From Sarcocystis neurona (lineage: Eukaryota; Apicomplexa; Conoidasida; Eucoccidiorida; Sarcocystidae): a DNA stretch of 64,000 bases. Both the position numbers and the translations under genes were made by a program. Position 1 is the stretch's first letter; every line of letters begins with the position of its first letter. Location of the stretch: assembly GCA_000727475.1 (NCBI GenBank), contig KL647328.1:124001-188000 (forward strand), read 5' to 3'. The notes beneath the pieces are model-generated. The model ran no database searches. It saw only the letters and a list, made by a program, of their open reading frames with translations, and was not told the origin of the DNA. Positions 11,601 to 23,600 of the stretch are shown one piece after another.

Positions 11601-13901
11601 TATCTGTCTGTCTCTAGTTTTAGTGCCTCAGTTTGTCAGGTGTGTCCATACATTTACTCACGGACGCGGGCAGATGCGCGGAAGTAAGTCAGCGAAGTTG
11701 CATCAAAAGTAGAAGACATGTAGGAGTGCCCTTAAAACAAGGATGTGCTTCGTTACCAGGCAGCCTGCACTCACACATCAGCAGCTGTTCTACACGGGCG
11801 ATGCATGTACATTCAAACATATGTGAACAACTTCTGTGACGCGCAGAGGCGACAGCGGCTTGGAACTCTCGATCTCCATCATGAACGACACCCTGACGTT
11901 CCCTTGCCATCGGACGTTGTCGAACTCTGCCAAAGATGTGCTGACGTGAGCTCTCTCGCTTGTGTACGCAGGAGTTTCTGGTGTAGGCCCATGCCAAGTG
12001 CAGGCTTGTGACGCGTAATAGCGAACACCGTCGCTTTCAGCGTAAATTGAAAGTGTGAAGGACTTCGTGACTAGAGCGTAGTAGCCTGTTTCAAAAAAGG
12101 GTAGTTCGCACAGAAGGCCGCTCGTATTTTTTTTTCTATGCTGTATTGAGCGAGATGGGTGGAACTTGAGTGGGCGAAACAGGGAAACGTCGCAGCTACT
12201 ACTAGGACAGGAGGGAAAGATCACATGTGTTCTCTGAAGAATATTTAGCAGAATTGTTGCTCACGCTTTTTGTGCGCTCCCACAAGAATGCAGGCACGTT
12301 GCCTCATATCAGGTACATCCGAGACAGGTTTTTTTTGCACTGTTTTTTGCATATGAGTTGTTCACGGGGTGAAGTACACGCTTAAGGACAGTGCACCTGA
12401 GCCAGTTCAGTGCTCTAAGACACAACTGTCTTCACGCACGTTACGTCACAGCAAAACTAGCACGCGTCTACTATCCCATGGTCTCACCCGTCCTCCGCAC
12501 GAACGACCGTCTTCGCAGAAGAAGGTCCTGATCGTTTATGCTTATGTTGCGTTTAACCCCTCATCCTCACAGGAAACTTTTATGCAAAGATCCCAGAAGC
12601 CGACTGACTTCGGAGCAACTTCGGAGGCATCCGTGGCTCTCAGACATGGCAAATAAAAGCGGCGAACAGCTCAAGTAAGTGCATGCACCCCGTGGGGGTA
12701 CCGTGAAAAGAAACGTCCGCTGAGCACGCAGGTATTTTTGTAGTACTTCCGTCGACAACACGTTTGTTAGGGGCGAGAGACGTGCGATTTGCAAGGCGCT
12801 TAACTTCTGGTAAGCCGTTGGCAGTCCGGCAGGGAGCGTGTTTCAAGCAGTTGCATTCCAAAACAGCGTGAAGACCCTGTGCTGAGTTGGAGCCCCCGGT
12901 GTAACAGCTCTGAGGTGCACGTCGTGCCATTCAATTTCAACCACGATGTGGTGAGAGCGTGCTTACTGCTCCCCAGTAAAACACCGCGGCGGTCTTATGC
13001 CCTTCCTCGTCTGCCTACGACCTTTTAGAAAAGGTTGATGCTGAGCAGCTCCATCTGCTCGTATCACCCGTGCGGACAAACAATTTTTTCCGAGATAACC
13101 CAAATGGTCCGTCATCCCTTCTCAGTCTCTGTTCGATCTTAAGAAGCCATGTCCAGATGGCTTCGTCAACATTCGTGATCGTAAGCGCTCAAAACCACGA
13201 TCTGCACATCACCTATGTGAGCATTCCTCCAAAACGTACGTATTTTTCATTCATTTGAAAATTTACGTGGCAACTTACTAATTCGTGACCACTCCGTGGG
13301 GGTTGGGGTCGTTGCGATGATATCCGCCGGTATTCTAATCTCAAAGACTTGTCAATGACAGCCACACTGTATTTCTGCGTTGCCTGTTGTTCTTCGCTCC
13401 ACACTACGAGAGCGCTTTGCCATCCTCATTCGCCTGCCATCTATGGGGATAATATAAGCGAGAGTAGCGGCACTGAGCCACTGCCCCTGGCGAACTATAA
13501 GTTTTACGCGTAGGCTTGCTCACTCCAGTGCAACACCATTAGTTCTTATCAGACCCGTGGTTGCTTTCTGCGGTGGTATGCTGGAAATTGAACGTGGTCA
13601 TTATGCGGAGACGGGCACGAGACACCTCAACCTGCACACGCCTAGTGATGGAGCAGGCATGTCACAGAACGCCGACATCCACGCAGAGTGTGCTACTGGA
13701 GACATTATGCAGAAAGAAGCACATAAAGAGATGTCAGAAGCAGTGCGAGCGGGGGAGTTGTCATGCGAGCACGGAACAGTTTTGTGTAGACAGGAGCTGG
13801 GGTGTGCACTAGCTAGTGCGGGGCTGCGGGCATGCGGCACGCCGAGACTCAGTAGAAATGATAGTGCAGCCGCGCGTGCATTTGACAGGTGTGCCAACTG
13901 A
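5453..13901 (+). CDS. CaMKK/SNF1-activating-type protein kinase, multi-exon
   Basis: This gene encodes a Ser/Thr protein kinase. Proposed exons are about 5453-5625, 7044-7127, 7519-7785, 8555-8648, 9197-10906, 11214-11346, 11847-11945, 12573-12674 and 13553-13901. From the second exon on, every junction is GT-AG and keeps the frame. Motifs in order: a degenerate glycine loop (ECGCTTVWAG), the ATP lysine in YVVRALK, the helix-C Glu in VRREIAV, HPNICPLYGVV in strand 4-5, PLMEW in the hinge region, catalytic loop HKDIKPQN, LADFN in place of DFG, FTPPE in place of APE, DLWSVGILLYCMFFGSLPF in subdomain IX, and the closing KDPRSRLTSEQLRRHPWL. The PLMEW hinge and the subdomain IX-XI wording resemble CaMKK/SNF1-activating kinases, so upstream activation of another kinase is the likely role by family. 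The substrate is unknown. The last exon can run to a TGA at 13899-13901. The 5' end is not defined, and one small exon between 5.6 and 7.0 kb is probably missing from this model. Confidence 0.85.
7044..7127 (+). CDS. Kinase N-lobe exon with ATP-binding lysine
   Basis: A 28-codon exon is bounded by acceptor ccttgttcag and donor gtgagc, phase 0 on both sides. It reads TYVVRALKRGRTAIFG and ends in TNEYEK, then joins directly to VRREIAVQSSLQHPN in the next exon. The Lys of RALK sits where the VAIK lysine is expected. EYEK-VRREIAV is the helix-C region with its conserved Glu. A 128-codon frame on the other strand (6900-7286) overlaps it and is best taken as a shadow. Confidence 0.75.
9197..10906 (+). 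CDS. Kinase exon carrying a large catalytic-domain insertion
   Basis: This 1,710-nt exon enters with two bases (acceptor gactgcag) and leaves with one (donor gtaaga), matching its neighbours. It encodes about 569 residues. Only the last 25 or so (WWKLADFNSACVADDD onward) belong to the kinase fold, since LADFN is the DFG position. The rest is acidic, Ser/Glu/Asp-rich and apparently disordered. It includes one more ordered-looking patch around 10240-10360 (LARRIVMRRKREGLVRPLFE). In ordinary kinases only about 15-20 residues separate the catalytic loop from DFG. Here roughly 560 extra residues are inserted, between SAAPPSP and WWKLAD. Confidence 0.8.
11470..11555. repeat. Imperfect TG-rich tract in a kinase intron
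   Basis: Interrupted TG/CG/TA alternation lies in the intron between 11347 and 11846. It opens a cysteine- and valine-rich frame on the plus strand that has no coding meaning. Confidence 0.7.
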
Positions 13902-16809
13902 ATTTCGCCAGTGCTGCATTGTGATGAGTAACTGAAAAGTTCGCCGAACTTGTGGAGACTCTGCGTCGATACAAAGGTTGCGAAGGTCGTCTTCACCCGG
14001 TTTTAGCTTGCCAACCCTTCTGCCTCTGCACATTGGCTGGCCCCGTGGACACATAATATTAGGGGCCACTACCCCTGGCAACGGCTGTAGTAGTTGTAAC
14101 ACAGGCGGTACGCAAAAACAACAACTTTCTTCTGTTACCGGCTCACACTAGTCGCGAAACCTGGAATGGCGACGCAGCACCACACACTTGCCGAGTGTCC
14201 ACCGCAGAAAGTTACTGCTCTTTACGCCACCCCTCACGTGGAACGACTCACGTCATATGAGACGTAGCGTCGTTCACTTACGGAGGCACAGCGCACGCAC
14301 CCTTTGGCATTTGTCTCCGCATGGTTTTTATCAAAACTGTATTTCTCTGTGATGCTCAAAATGCCCAGCGACTCCAAAGCGAGGCAAAAAACCGACAGTC
14401 TGGCTGACACGCGAATTGCAGCATCCCTGCACCACTGCAGCTAGACACTTCGATGCGTCCGCCGTGCGGGTTACTTTACGTAGCTCTACAGTATTTCGTT
14501 TACGATGAGCCACCCTTTGAAGGTCACAGTTTAATCCCTTGAGTAGAAAGCGTCCTGCGTCTGCTGCCAATAAGGGGTCACTAGGATGTTCATTCAACAC
14601 AGAACACCGTAGGAGGCTGTTCGATGGCACACAAATGCATAACGTGGAATTCCCTACGTTGTACTATATTCCTTGTATTAGCACGACCAGAACGAAAGTG
14701 TTGCACGACTCAAAGATTATGATGGGAGATGGCCAGGAAGTCGGTAAATGACACAATGTGGACATTTTTTATCGTGTTTCTAGGGAAGCCGTAAGGCACG
14801 AATTCTGGATTATAGGACAAGGAAAGCAAGGCGCGCCATCCTGCAAGACGTCACTTAGGAAGGAACACACTGTTCAATGCAGAGAGTGAATGACCAAAAG
14901 GAAGTGGTGACGCTGAACAGCTCGGGGGTGAGCGTCCGCCAGTCCACATGCAACTAGAGGAAATTTCTGCTCCGCTTTGACAGAACCGCCTGTGACCAGG
15001 TGTATCCCCGAAAAGCTCATTGGCGTACATGTGTCGTGTGCGCGCTAACTGGATATAATCACACCCATGCATATTCCTGATATAATCACGTGTCTGGCTG
15101 GGCACGCTGAAGGGGGCCCTCTGCCATCGGCAAGGTTTTGGACGCCTGTATGCATCTCATAGTGCCAAAATACCAGCTACCTGTGTTTCACATGTTCCTT
15201 GTACACAAAGAAACTTGGATGTTACCTCAACTGTGAAGTACTTTGGGGGAACCCGAATTCGGTAAAGAAGGGCAGTAGAAAAGCTGTTCAGCGAGCAAGA
15301 AGTCGCTTAACACCCCTGCCAATTACAAGCAGCTGCCCTCTGCCGTCGCGACATGCTATTCCCATGCACTTACACGCTAGTGGTAAGACAGCCACGGTGG
15401 AGTGTCGCCACATTTTTGCCGAGAAATATGATTGGCGGTGTCCTCCGCTGGCGAACACCACAGGACTGCACAGTGATCGCGGTACACACGGACTACAAGT
15501 TAGTCGGGCCTACATGACACAAATGGCACACGAATCCAAACTATCCTGTAGTCACATCAACTACAGCACTTCCAGTTTCAGCATCTAGGTCAACCAGTGC
15601 ATATGCAGAATGGTTTGCAGGTCTTAGCTCAACCAGTCGCCCTCTGGGAAGCGTGTGATGAGTCAACAAATTGTTGGCGCTGTCCACCTAAGCGCTTTTC
15701 GCTCAAAGAGAGGACACTTAGGTGCTGCCAGTCGAATGTCATATCAGTAGATATTCACACTTGTAGGTTTTGGCCAGGAACGAACACAACACACAAGCTG
15801 CAGTGCGCCATTCTTGCCGGGGTATCAAGGTTGGCGAAGACGGTCGTTAGCATACACAAGCATTTTGCAACGAGTTACGCATTTCAACAAGTGAGCCCTA
15901 GTGAAATATCCGTTCTCCTTATCGCAGAGTGCAGGTAGGCATTTGGTAATGTAGTTGTGGCCAGCCGGGGGCCCGCACTCGAGTCAAACATCGGCTCGCA
16001 ACAAATTCGCCTGGCAAACAATGATTTACACTGCTTTGTCCTGCAGCCTGAATTCAATGTTGTTGCATGCTTTCTTCTTGATACACCCTCGGCTTCCTTC
16101 CTGGGCCCCAGAAATAATTGCGCACCTACCGGTGGTGCCATCGCGGTTGGATAAGAAGTGTCCTTGTATATATCTGAAAGGAAGTCGGTGTGTGGCTGGC
16201 GGACATATCAAGCGGTAATCTGGGGCTTTATTCGGGCTCTCTGAAGGAACGGGGGGGAAGCGCATCCACGTGACTATCGTGTAGAGGAACAGAACGTCAA
16301 GTCCTTCTTGTTTACTTCAACAGGATATTTCCCGTAAAACAGTTCTAGACTAACTGCCGCCTTCAAAGTGCCTTCACACCTTGTGCCAGCATCAGAGTAC
16401 ATGCGACCCCACGAATGCGCACGAAGAGGGCACTAAGATGCACTGATGCACGACGCAGTTCGTAACTACGCGCGGGGCAGCAATGCTGTGTCATAAAGCA
16501 GCGTTCAGGGGCGCATGTGCGTTCCTGGGTACACTGACGGTGACTGAATCGATACAGTTCGACCCCACACGTCTAAAAATAATATGCCGGCCGACTGCTT
16601 CATTGGCAAAGTAGCTTGAGATTCTCAGTCTCCTGTACACACGTGTGGCATAAACGACGAGGCCAGATCGGGCCTGTGCCGTTATCAGGACCAGTTGTCT
16701 CGGTACCAGGTGAAAGAGATGGCGGGAGGTGTCTACCCACGCAAGAAGTGAGTGCGAAGAAACTTCGCGTCAGTTGGCTAGCTTACGAAGACCCTAATAT
16801 TTTACGTAG
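13902..16809. other. No clear gene between the kinase and the next exon chain
   Basis: Several open stretches exist (15199-15588 +, 15597-15938 +, 15957-16154 +). None carries a recognisable motif or convincing splice borders on both sides. Some may be exons of the unassigned gene that follows. I see no repeat or RNA gene here. Confidence 0.35.
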
Positions 16810-18082
16810 GGCCCCAGATGCGATCCCGATGTGCTGCCGCCCCTGGTATCGAATGAGCTTCGACGGCAGGCAAAGATATTACAGTTCTACATACAGCACA
16901 AGCGTTATTGGGCAACCCCGTGACCAGAAAACGTGTAACGGATAATTCACGTGCAAGTAAGTTATACAAGAGGGACGAAGCGACAGCACATGTTTGTCGC
17001 GCCTGAAGAGCAGCGTATAACATCCGTCTTCGTCACCTTTTGCCAACAAACTAGTCACGAATGTCGAGTTTCTCGCAAAGCTGTGTCGTCACAAGTGTGA
17101 GACGTGCCGCAGTATCGTAACGATTACCTATATGGCTACGAAACTGAGTCGCAACCCAGATTGTGCATCGCGCAGCTGTATACCTAGGACGGCCAACGAC
17201 CTGTGCACACATGCGTTGCCCAGAACGTGATGTGTATTTCAATGTGAAATACGAACAAAATCCATTAAGCGTATCAATTCTCACGATGGTTTACCACATT
17301 GGCGTCTTCCCTTCTAGGGGGAGGCATGCAGGAGAGACGTTGCCAAAACCCTGTGCTGTATTCCTGTCGTATCCGCACCAGGTACACCAGGAAGTCCCAT
17401 TACGTGGTGCTGAAGTATTCAGAAGAAATTTTCGGATGGGTACCATTCAAGGATTGCAACAAGGAGACACGGGTGAGTCCCTTTTGTTCAGTTGTCGCGG
17501 AAGTGCCCCCAGATTAGAGGTGACTCAATACTCGGCGGATGCTTGTGTTTTGCGTAGTGAGGGCGCACAGTTATTCGTAAACTCTGGCGTCAAGCTATGT
17601 TGAGCTCTGGGCGTTTTCGAGCACGAATACGCGTCGGCAGCCTATCACTGCTTTTGAGCAAATATCACGAGAGAACCGAAATTCGAATTGCCCCATGCTA
17701 CGGAGAAATATGTGTGTTCTCCTTGTACGACTTTCTGTTTCAGCCTTCCTGACAAGTGGTACCAGACAAACCACGCGGCTGCGTGGAGAAGCTGGGGAGA
17801 CATTATGTGTTGTTCTGGCGTTGACGTTGCTTGTCCTGCAGAGGTACCAGATCATCACAGAGGACGTTGCGAAGGTTAAATGGAACTCCTGCTTGGCCTG
17901 CTGGAGAGAACACAGGTCAGGGGCGCCGTCACGTACACAGGACACGGCAGACTAGTCACGAAAGCAGTGGGTAGACGGCGACTTTCTGAAGGTCTTACAC
18001 TGTCAGCATCTTTTCTGTTATATCCCCCACCTGGAGGAAGATACGTTCACCTGGATAAATCAAGTGTTGCTGGTGGAGCACG
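16810..18082 (+). CDS. Unrecognised protein, chain of short exons (partial)
   Basis: I do not recognise this gene. Four segments read as ordinary globular protein and join in phase. 16810-16919 contains PDVLPPLVSNELRRQAKI and QFYIQHKRYWAT. 17382-17472 contains SHYVVLKYSEEIFGWVPFKD. 17842-17874 contains RYQIITEDVAK. 17968-18082 contains WVDGDFLKVLHCQHLFCYIP and LEEDTFTWINQVLLVEH. Acceptors are tacgtag, cgcaccag, tcctgcag and gaaagcag. Donors are gtgacc, gtgagt, gttaaa (weak) and gtaacg. Leftover bases match at each junction (2+1, 0/0, 0/0). Composition is rich in aromatic, Trp and charged residues, unlike the surrounding spacer. Start, stop and further exons are not found. It could be a separate gene or a 3' continuation of the kinase transcript. 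Confidence 0.4.
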
Positions 18083-19631
18083 GTAACGCTCTTAGGTCGT
18101 GTTTGTGCAAACTCGCCTTTGATCTGTCATGGGAGTCGAATGGAACATTTGTAGAAGACGTAAAGTGCAGTTCCAAGTTGCAAATGCTGAGCATACCACG
18201 ACGTTGTACACTTCTACTGTCAGTTGAAACGCTGCCTCCCGCCTTGAAGTTGCGTCTTCTGTGCAGAAGTCATTGCGCCCGTGCACTCAGATGATACAGC
18301 AACATACAAAAGCATACATACAACGATGGCTTCCGAACCAAACGTCTACTCTTCAGCAACCACTGGGAACTGTATGTATCAGGCGACTACGTGCAAGTCT
18401 TAGGTTATGTCTCCTTGTAACTCCTGACGAACGCTTGGTTACCAGAGGACGCAGGCAGAACACTGTCTTGCGGTCCTGAATCGCCACGCTTCGTCCACGT
18501 TCCCCCCGGTCTTGCCAAAACGGGCGGTACGGCTAGTCACGCCGCGTCCGTGCGAAATTATGGCTAGTATGTCTTGAAGGTAAGATGGCGTGCACTGCCA
18601 TTTGTAGGTCTCGATTCTCCTCCTCCAGTCTCCCCTGTGTCCCTATGGAAGGATGTCGAAGGTTGCCCACCTACCAGGCGGAGAATAAGCGTGACTCTCC
18701 CTCAGGTGTTACCCGCTTTTTTGAGGGGCTACACTTAGTTACCGATTCACACGGAAGCAACACGGTGGAGGAGGTAAGGTAAAGGGGAAACGATCACACA
18801 CAAGACACAGCCATAGGCAACCGCCGATCGTAAGGGAAAAGGCGGGACTAGCCCCCGTTGGAATTTGACTGCGTGTGCTGTGAGGCGCAAAAGGCAGCCG
18901 TAAAACATGTGCAGTTACACGCACCCGCATCCCGAAGCACTGCATAGCATGTAGCCAGAAGTATACGAATTCCTGTGGAATGTCAAAAAGATGCATTTCC
19001 TTTCATTTGTGGGCTGCCCACGTGACCTACCCTTGGCATGCAACAAGGAGAAGTCGGCAGCCCACCTCCTGCATCAGAAAAAGGTGACTGCATACAACCT
19101 ACTGTCTGACTACAGTGGACGCATCTAGATAGAAGCTTCTGTGTATACGTTGAAAAGCACAACTTTCGCGTTTGGCAAGTCCGCTGGGCGGCTCCTCTCT
19201 TGTCCCCGTTACTGCCGCACGGGAGCTGCACGCTATATCCACCTTAAGAACCTCTCACGTATAATACGTAACAGTTTGGCGTGTGTGCTTCTACGTATCA
19301 ACCTTGCAGTTCCCAACCTTCGGTCGCTGCGGCTCGTCGACATTCAGGGACGCAGCCCGCGTTCTGATGCAGCTATAAACAACCATGCTCCAAGCAATCA
19401 CTTCGTGACTTTGTCTTCGCTGTTCCGTGCAGACAGCAGTTCCTCTGTTGTATGCAAAATGGTCAGCAACTAGCATCCCAGTTCCCTGGATATACAATCC
19501 GTGATAATACCTTTTACTCTCCTTCCTTCTGTCTGGTCGGTCTTCGAAAAGCGCTTTTCTCTTGTCCCTTCACCTTCCTCTCAGAGGACAGGCTTGCTTT
19601 GCCGCTGCACGCATCTTTCGGCAAATTCTTC
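18083..19631. other. Spacer between convergent genes
   Basis: The plus-strand exon chain and the minus-strand giant gene converge on this 1.5-kb stretch. Short open frames occur (18585-18782 +, 19141-19473 +) without family motifs. The segment near 18609-18705 has an acceptor-like tract and could be a 3' exon of the upstream unassigned gene. No repeat or RNA gene was seen. Confidence 0.35.
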
Positions 19632-20607
19632 TCACTCAAGTACGTTGGGCGCTTCTGGATGTGAGTTCCGCTTTCTTTCCTTATCAGTTATTTGTTTCTG
19701 AGTTGCTCCAGCTTTGCTTCTTGTCACGTCGCTGTTGAGTGTTTTTTCTGATGGAGATATTACCGCTTCCCCGCTGCGTTCCTCCTCTGGATGCTGACTC
19801 TTTCCTGCCGCTGCAGCACTAGCAGCAGAGCTAAGGACGTCTTGGAGGCGCAGCTGCTGCTGTTCAAGATCGGCCACGCTTTGGTGCATCCGTAGTAGCT
19901 GATCACGTAGCTCAGGCTGTTTCATGATTGCACACACGGCTTCACTCCCCAAACTCAGGATCAGCAACCGGTCAACCTGGTGCAGAAACACCAGCAAAAA
20001 CCAACTGCATACATGCAGGTAAGCAACGAGAGTGTTGCTGCCTTCATTTGAGGTCGACGACGCACTGCTGTCTCCGGTGGATTCGCGACAACGGTAATAG
20101 AGGTTGTCTCAAAGTTGCCATGCGACGCTTCTCTAACTCTGATCTCAGCGCTACCTTCCTATAGTAACTCACTTGGTCTCGGTAGATCCGTGCCAGTTCG
20201 CCCAGAGCTTCCTTCGCGGCAGCTCGACACTGAATCCGTTGTAGCGCAAATAAGTGCTCGAACGTTTTTCGCTGTTCGCGTTCCTCGGCTATACGGGCGG
20301 ATATCTTGAAAATTGTGTTCCAAATGCTCTGCAGGAGAACCTGCGCAGTGGCTATATCGGTACTACTCAGTGTTTGGTTTTCTTCTCCGCCAGTGTGCAT
20401 TCGGGGAGACAACCGCCCACGCAAGGGTGTGAAGCCTTCAAGAGATCGAACCACATCCTCCTGCATCCCCAGTACGGAGGAATCCTCTTGTGGCTCCGCT
20501 GAGATTTCATCTGTTACAAAGTCGGGAAGGTCAGTTCTTCCAAAGACTAGAAGCAGGGCTTTCAGGAAAAACTGAAGGCGCGCCAATAGAGACCCTGCAG
20601 GCACGCC
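19632..20607 (-). CDS. C-terminal helical exons of the giant gene
   Basis: Exon 20607-20155 contains LLARLQFFLKALLLVFGRTD and later a helical run (RIAEEREQRKTFEHLFALQR, then ALGELARIYRDQVSYYRK). The final exon 19976-19632 continues with VDRLLILSLGSEAV and MHQSVADLEQQQLRLQDVL, then a charged tail ending EAPNVLE. Heptad-like spacing of Leu, Val and Gln suggests a coiled coil, so oligomerisation or scaffold binding is plausible by inference. Each exon has an open frame well beyond chance for its strand and is flanked by good splice signals. Confidence 0.65.
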
Positions 20608-23600
20608 CTGGGGGCCTCTCTCAGTCCACATGCAGAACACTTAACAACAGTGCAGAGCAAGAACACATCGGTGGAAATGCACGCCGCAGCTTACCAGTTC
20701 ATAAAGTAGCACGCGGTGAAGCGCTATCATCTGTGACATAGTGCCAATCGGCATAGCGTGCTTCTACATACGGGCAAATACTGCATATTTGGTATGATCA
20801 CTTCTGTCTAAAAAAGTACGTGGTTTACTGCAGCTGCGTGACGACTGTTGGTTGAGTCGAACTGCACGTACAACCGTCAAGGAAGAAAGACCTCTAAGCT
20901 CGGTTTTCATTTCTTCGCAGAAACAAGGCCGTCCCCAAATCCGGTGAACTGCAAGTTACGAAAACATATACGTAAGCCGCCTTACTTCTGGTAGAGCAGC
21001 CGCTTCTATTTCTTTTGCAGTCTCCAAGGCCACTCGTCGGTCCAGTACAATGTCGACGTAGGTCACTGAAAAACGTAGAGAGCGCCGCTGTGTGTGACCT
21101 GACGGTGGGGCGCCATTAAAGATCTCCGCTCGGGGGTCCCTACGTGACTCTCTGTGGATCGGAGGATGACTCGCTGCCGCATTTGATCGACTACGATCCT
21201 GAGCAAAACTTGTGGAAGCTGAGGTGCCGTCTTTCCTTGTATGGAAAAAGGCGGAATCTACGTTCTCAGTACCACAGCCCCGTGAGAGACGCGCCTCTGT
21301 AACGACCGCCTTCGGTGTTGAGGCGCCCCCACCTACGCGAAAAGAGCTGCCAGCTCCTGCCTGCTGGTGACTGCATTGCCGGGACAGGAACGCTTGTAGT
21401 GTCTGCTCGTTCTGCAACACACATTCTCCTCCTATTTCAACGGCAGATTTCTTCCTCACAGAGGAAGACACAACCACGTTACGGCTACACAGGTCTCTGA
21501 GTGACGCCGGTCTTTTCATGTACTCTTTCAGAGAGACGATCGGGACACTATTCCCCCCCGTCGATCCTTCAAACCCAGATCGAAGTGAGGGCTCCCTGTC
21601 AACACGCTTTTCTTCAACCCCGTTCTTCCGAGGCGACAAGGCAGTTGCATTTCTTCCAGACATTTCTCCCCCTAAGACCGGAGCCTGGCATCCGATCCAA
21701 GCACTCATGGAGTTGTCTGTGCATTGGCGCGGTTGTGTGGTGGCACCTTCCTCGCAGAATTCCACTTCTGGCTGCATGAATGCTGTCAGCCCCTCAACGA
21801 TGAACGCTGCCAGCCGAAATTCATGCGATGCTGAAGAGATTATTTGAAGACTCGGATCAGCTACGTCCGGTACGGAAGAAGGGCTCACTGCCGGTGTCTC
21901 ACTGTGCGTTTGTGACGCCTTATCTGACGCCGTACTTGTGGACGGCCTTGCGCATCGAGTGTGGATGGACCATAAGGGCAGCGATTTTTTTTTCACGTGC
22001 AGCCGTGTGGAGGTATATTTAGGTCGAGGGACAGCAGAGGTCTCCGCTACTACGACGTACGGGGCAAGCGTCAAGAAAGGGGAAGGAGGGATGGGAAGGG
22101 GAAAGTCAAGGAGGCGTGACCGGTGCAGAAGGAGGGCAGAAAGTGCGGTCGAAGGCAGAGAAGTGCAGAATGGCTGAAGACGAGAAGAAGTGGCTGACAG
22201 AGTGTCGTTATAAAGATGAAGGATCTCCTCTGGTGTTCTAGTTCCATTCGGGTTGAGGCGTCGAACGAACGAAGAGAAGCCGCATAAAGACGTCAACGGT
22301 TTGAGGAGCTTTTCATCCTGAGCGCACCGTGAAAAGGGATATCCTCCGGCGTAGCGCATGGGGGGGAAGTAAAAACAGAATATTCTTTATATGAATCGTT
22401 ACGTGTACAACACGGGTACTGCAATCTGACTGTCCATGGGAACTTTTAATTGACTTATTTCGCGAAGCTCAAAATAGTAGTCCGTTGGTCGCGCTGAGTG
22501 GCGCGTACGGTAAGTCAACGTTGAGATGTGTATCTGGAACACTCAAACGATTCAAACAAGCAGTTCAATTTCAGCTGTCTACCGTCGGACCGACTGACGA
22601 AGAACGTAACGTGTGCGCAAAGGCGCGTGTCTGAATAGGCTGTTGCAGAAGTGTCCTTGTTAATGGCGATGCCGACGTAGCACCCGCTGGAAGACGCACC
22701 TGGGAGTCCGAAGGTCTGATGCAGAAAAGACTTAAACGTTGATACATAGAACTTCAAAGGGTCTGTCCAGCAAACCGAGAATTTTGAGTAGTACCTCGGC
22801 AAACGTGTGTGTCTGCCAATAGTACGTCACCAGCCACCGTAGAAAGTGTAGGGAGATACTGCAACATTGTGAGCATCTTCCAGCTCCCTTCAATGAAACG
22901 GGAAAATTCGTCAGTGCGCCTGGAAAATGTGACGTACCGTTTCGTCGAGCACTAACTCCATGGCCTGCTGCAGGTGCACGTAGAGGACTTCCCACTGTTG
23001 AGTCAGAATCTGTAATAGTAAATCCACCGGAATTGGAAGATCCCAGGATGCATCACCACTGTGAAGGACCCACTGCCACGAAGAAGGCTCATCGTTGCCA
23101 GGGGATCCAGACGTGCTCAGATCGCCCACCTCAGGTCCAACGAAGAGGACATTGCTTCTTTCATTTCTGACGGACGAATTTGACGGATTCAACGCAGGAT
23201 TTAAGTTACTTGTGGGCCCTTGACATGTGCGTCTAAGAGGAATCTCTTGCTGGACGGCAAGCGAAGACCTGACATCCGCGTGGGTCCACCGAGAGAGTCG
23301 CCTTGGCAACCTGATGGAAGCTAGCGCTGCTTCCTTGCTGAGGGTGATTGCCTGGAGCACGACAGCCCTGTATTCACTGGTGCCTTCTTCACTAAATACT
23401 CTCACCCCAATTCGAACGGCTGCCCTGTGTGTGACAGCAAGGCAAAGCTCACTAGGCACCTGCAGGTGGCTGGACGGAATGAAAGGAAGAGAGAGGGGAT
23501 CGTACTCACAGAATGACTGCGAAACTACTGAACTCCTGCGTCCGGGCACCGACCCGTCACTGGGCAGTCTAGACAGAGCCGGATTACAGGAAACTGAGCT

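Noticed and set aside
17741..17841. Exon reading LPDKWYQTNHAAAWRSWGDI
   Set aside because: It reads naturally but needs a phase-2 entry, while the preceding exon ends in phase 0. A direct junction from 17472 to 17842 keeps the frame. It remains possible as an alternative exon.
17968..18082. RING-type zinc finger (LHCQHLFC with an earlier CLAC)
   Set aside because: The CLAC piece is outside the best splice model, and the C5-x2-C6 and C7-x2-C8 pairs are missing.
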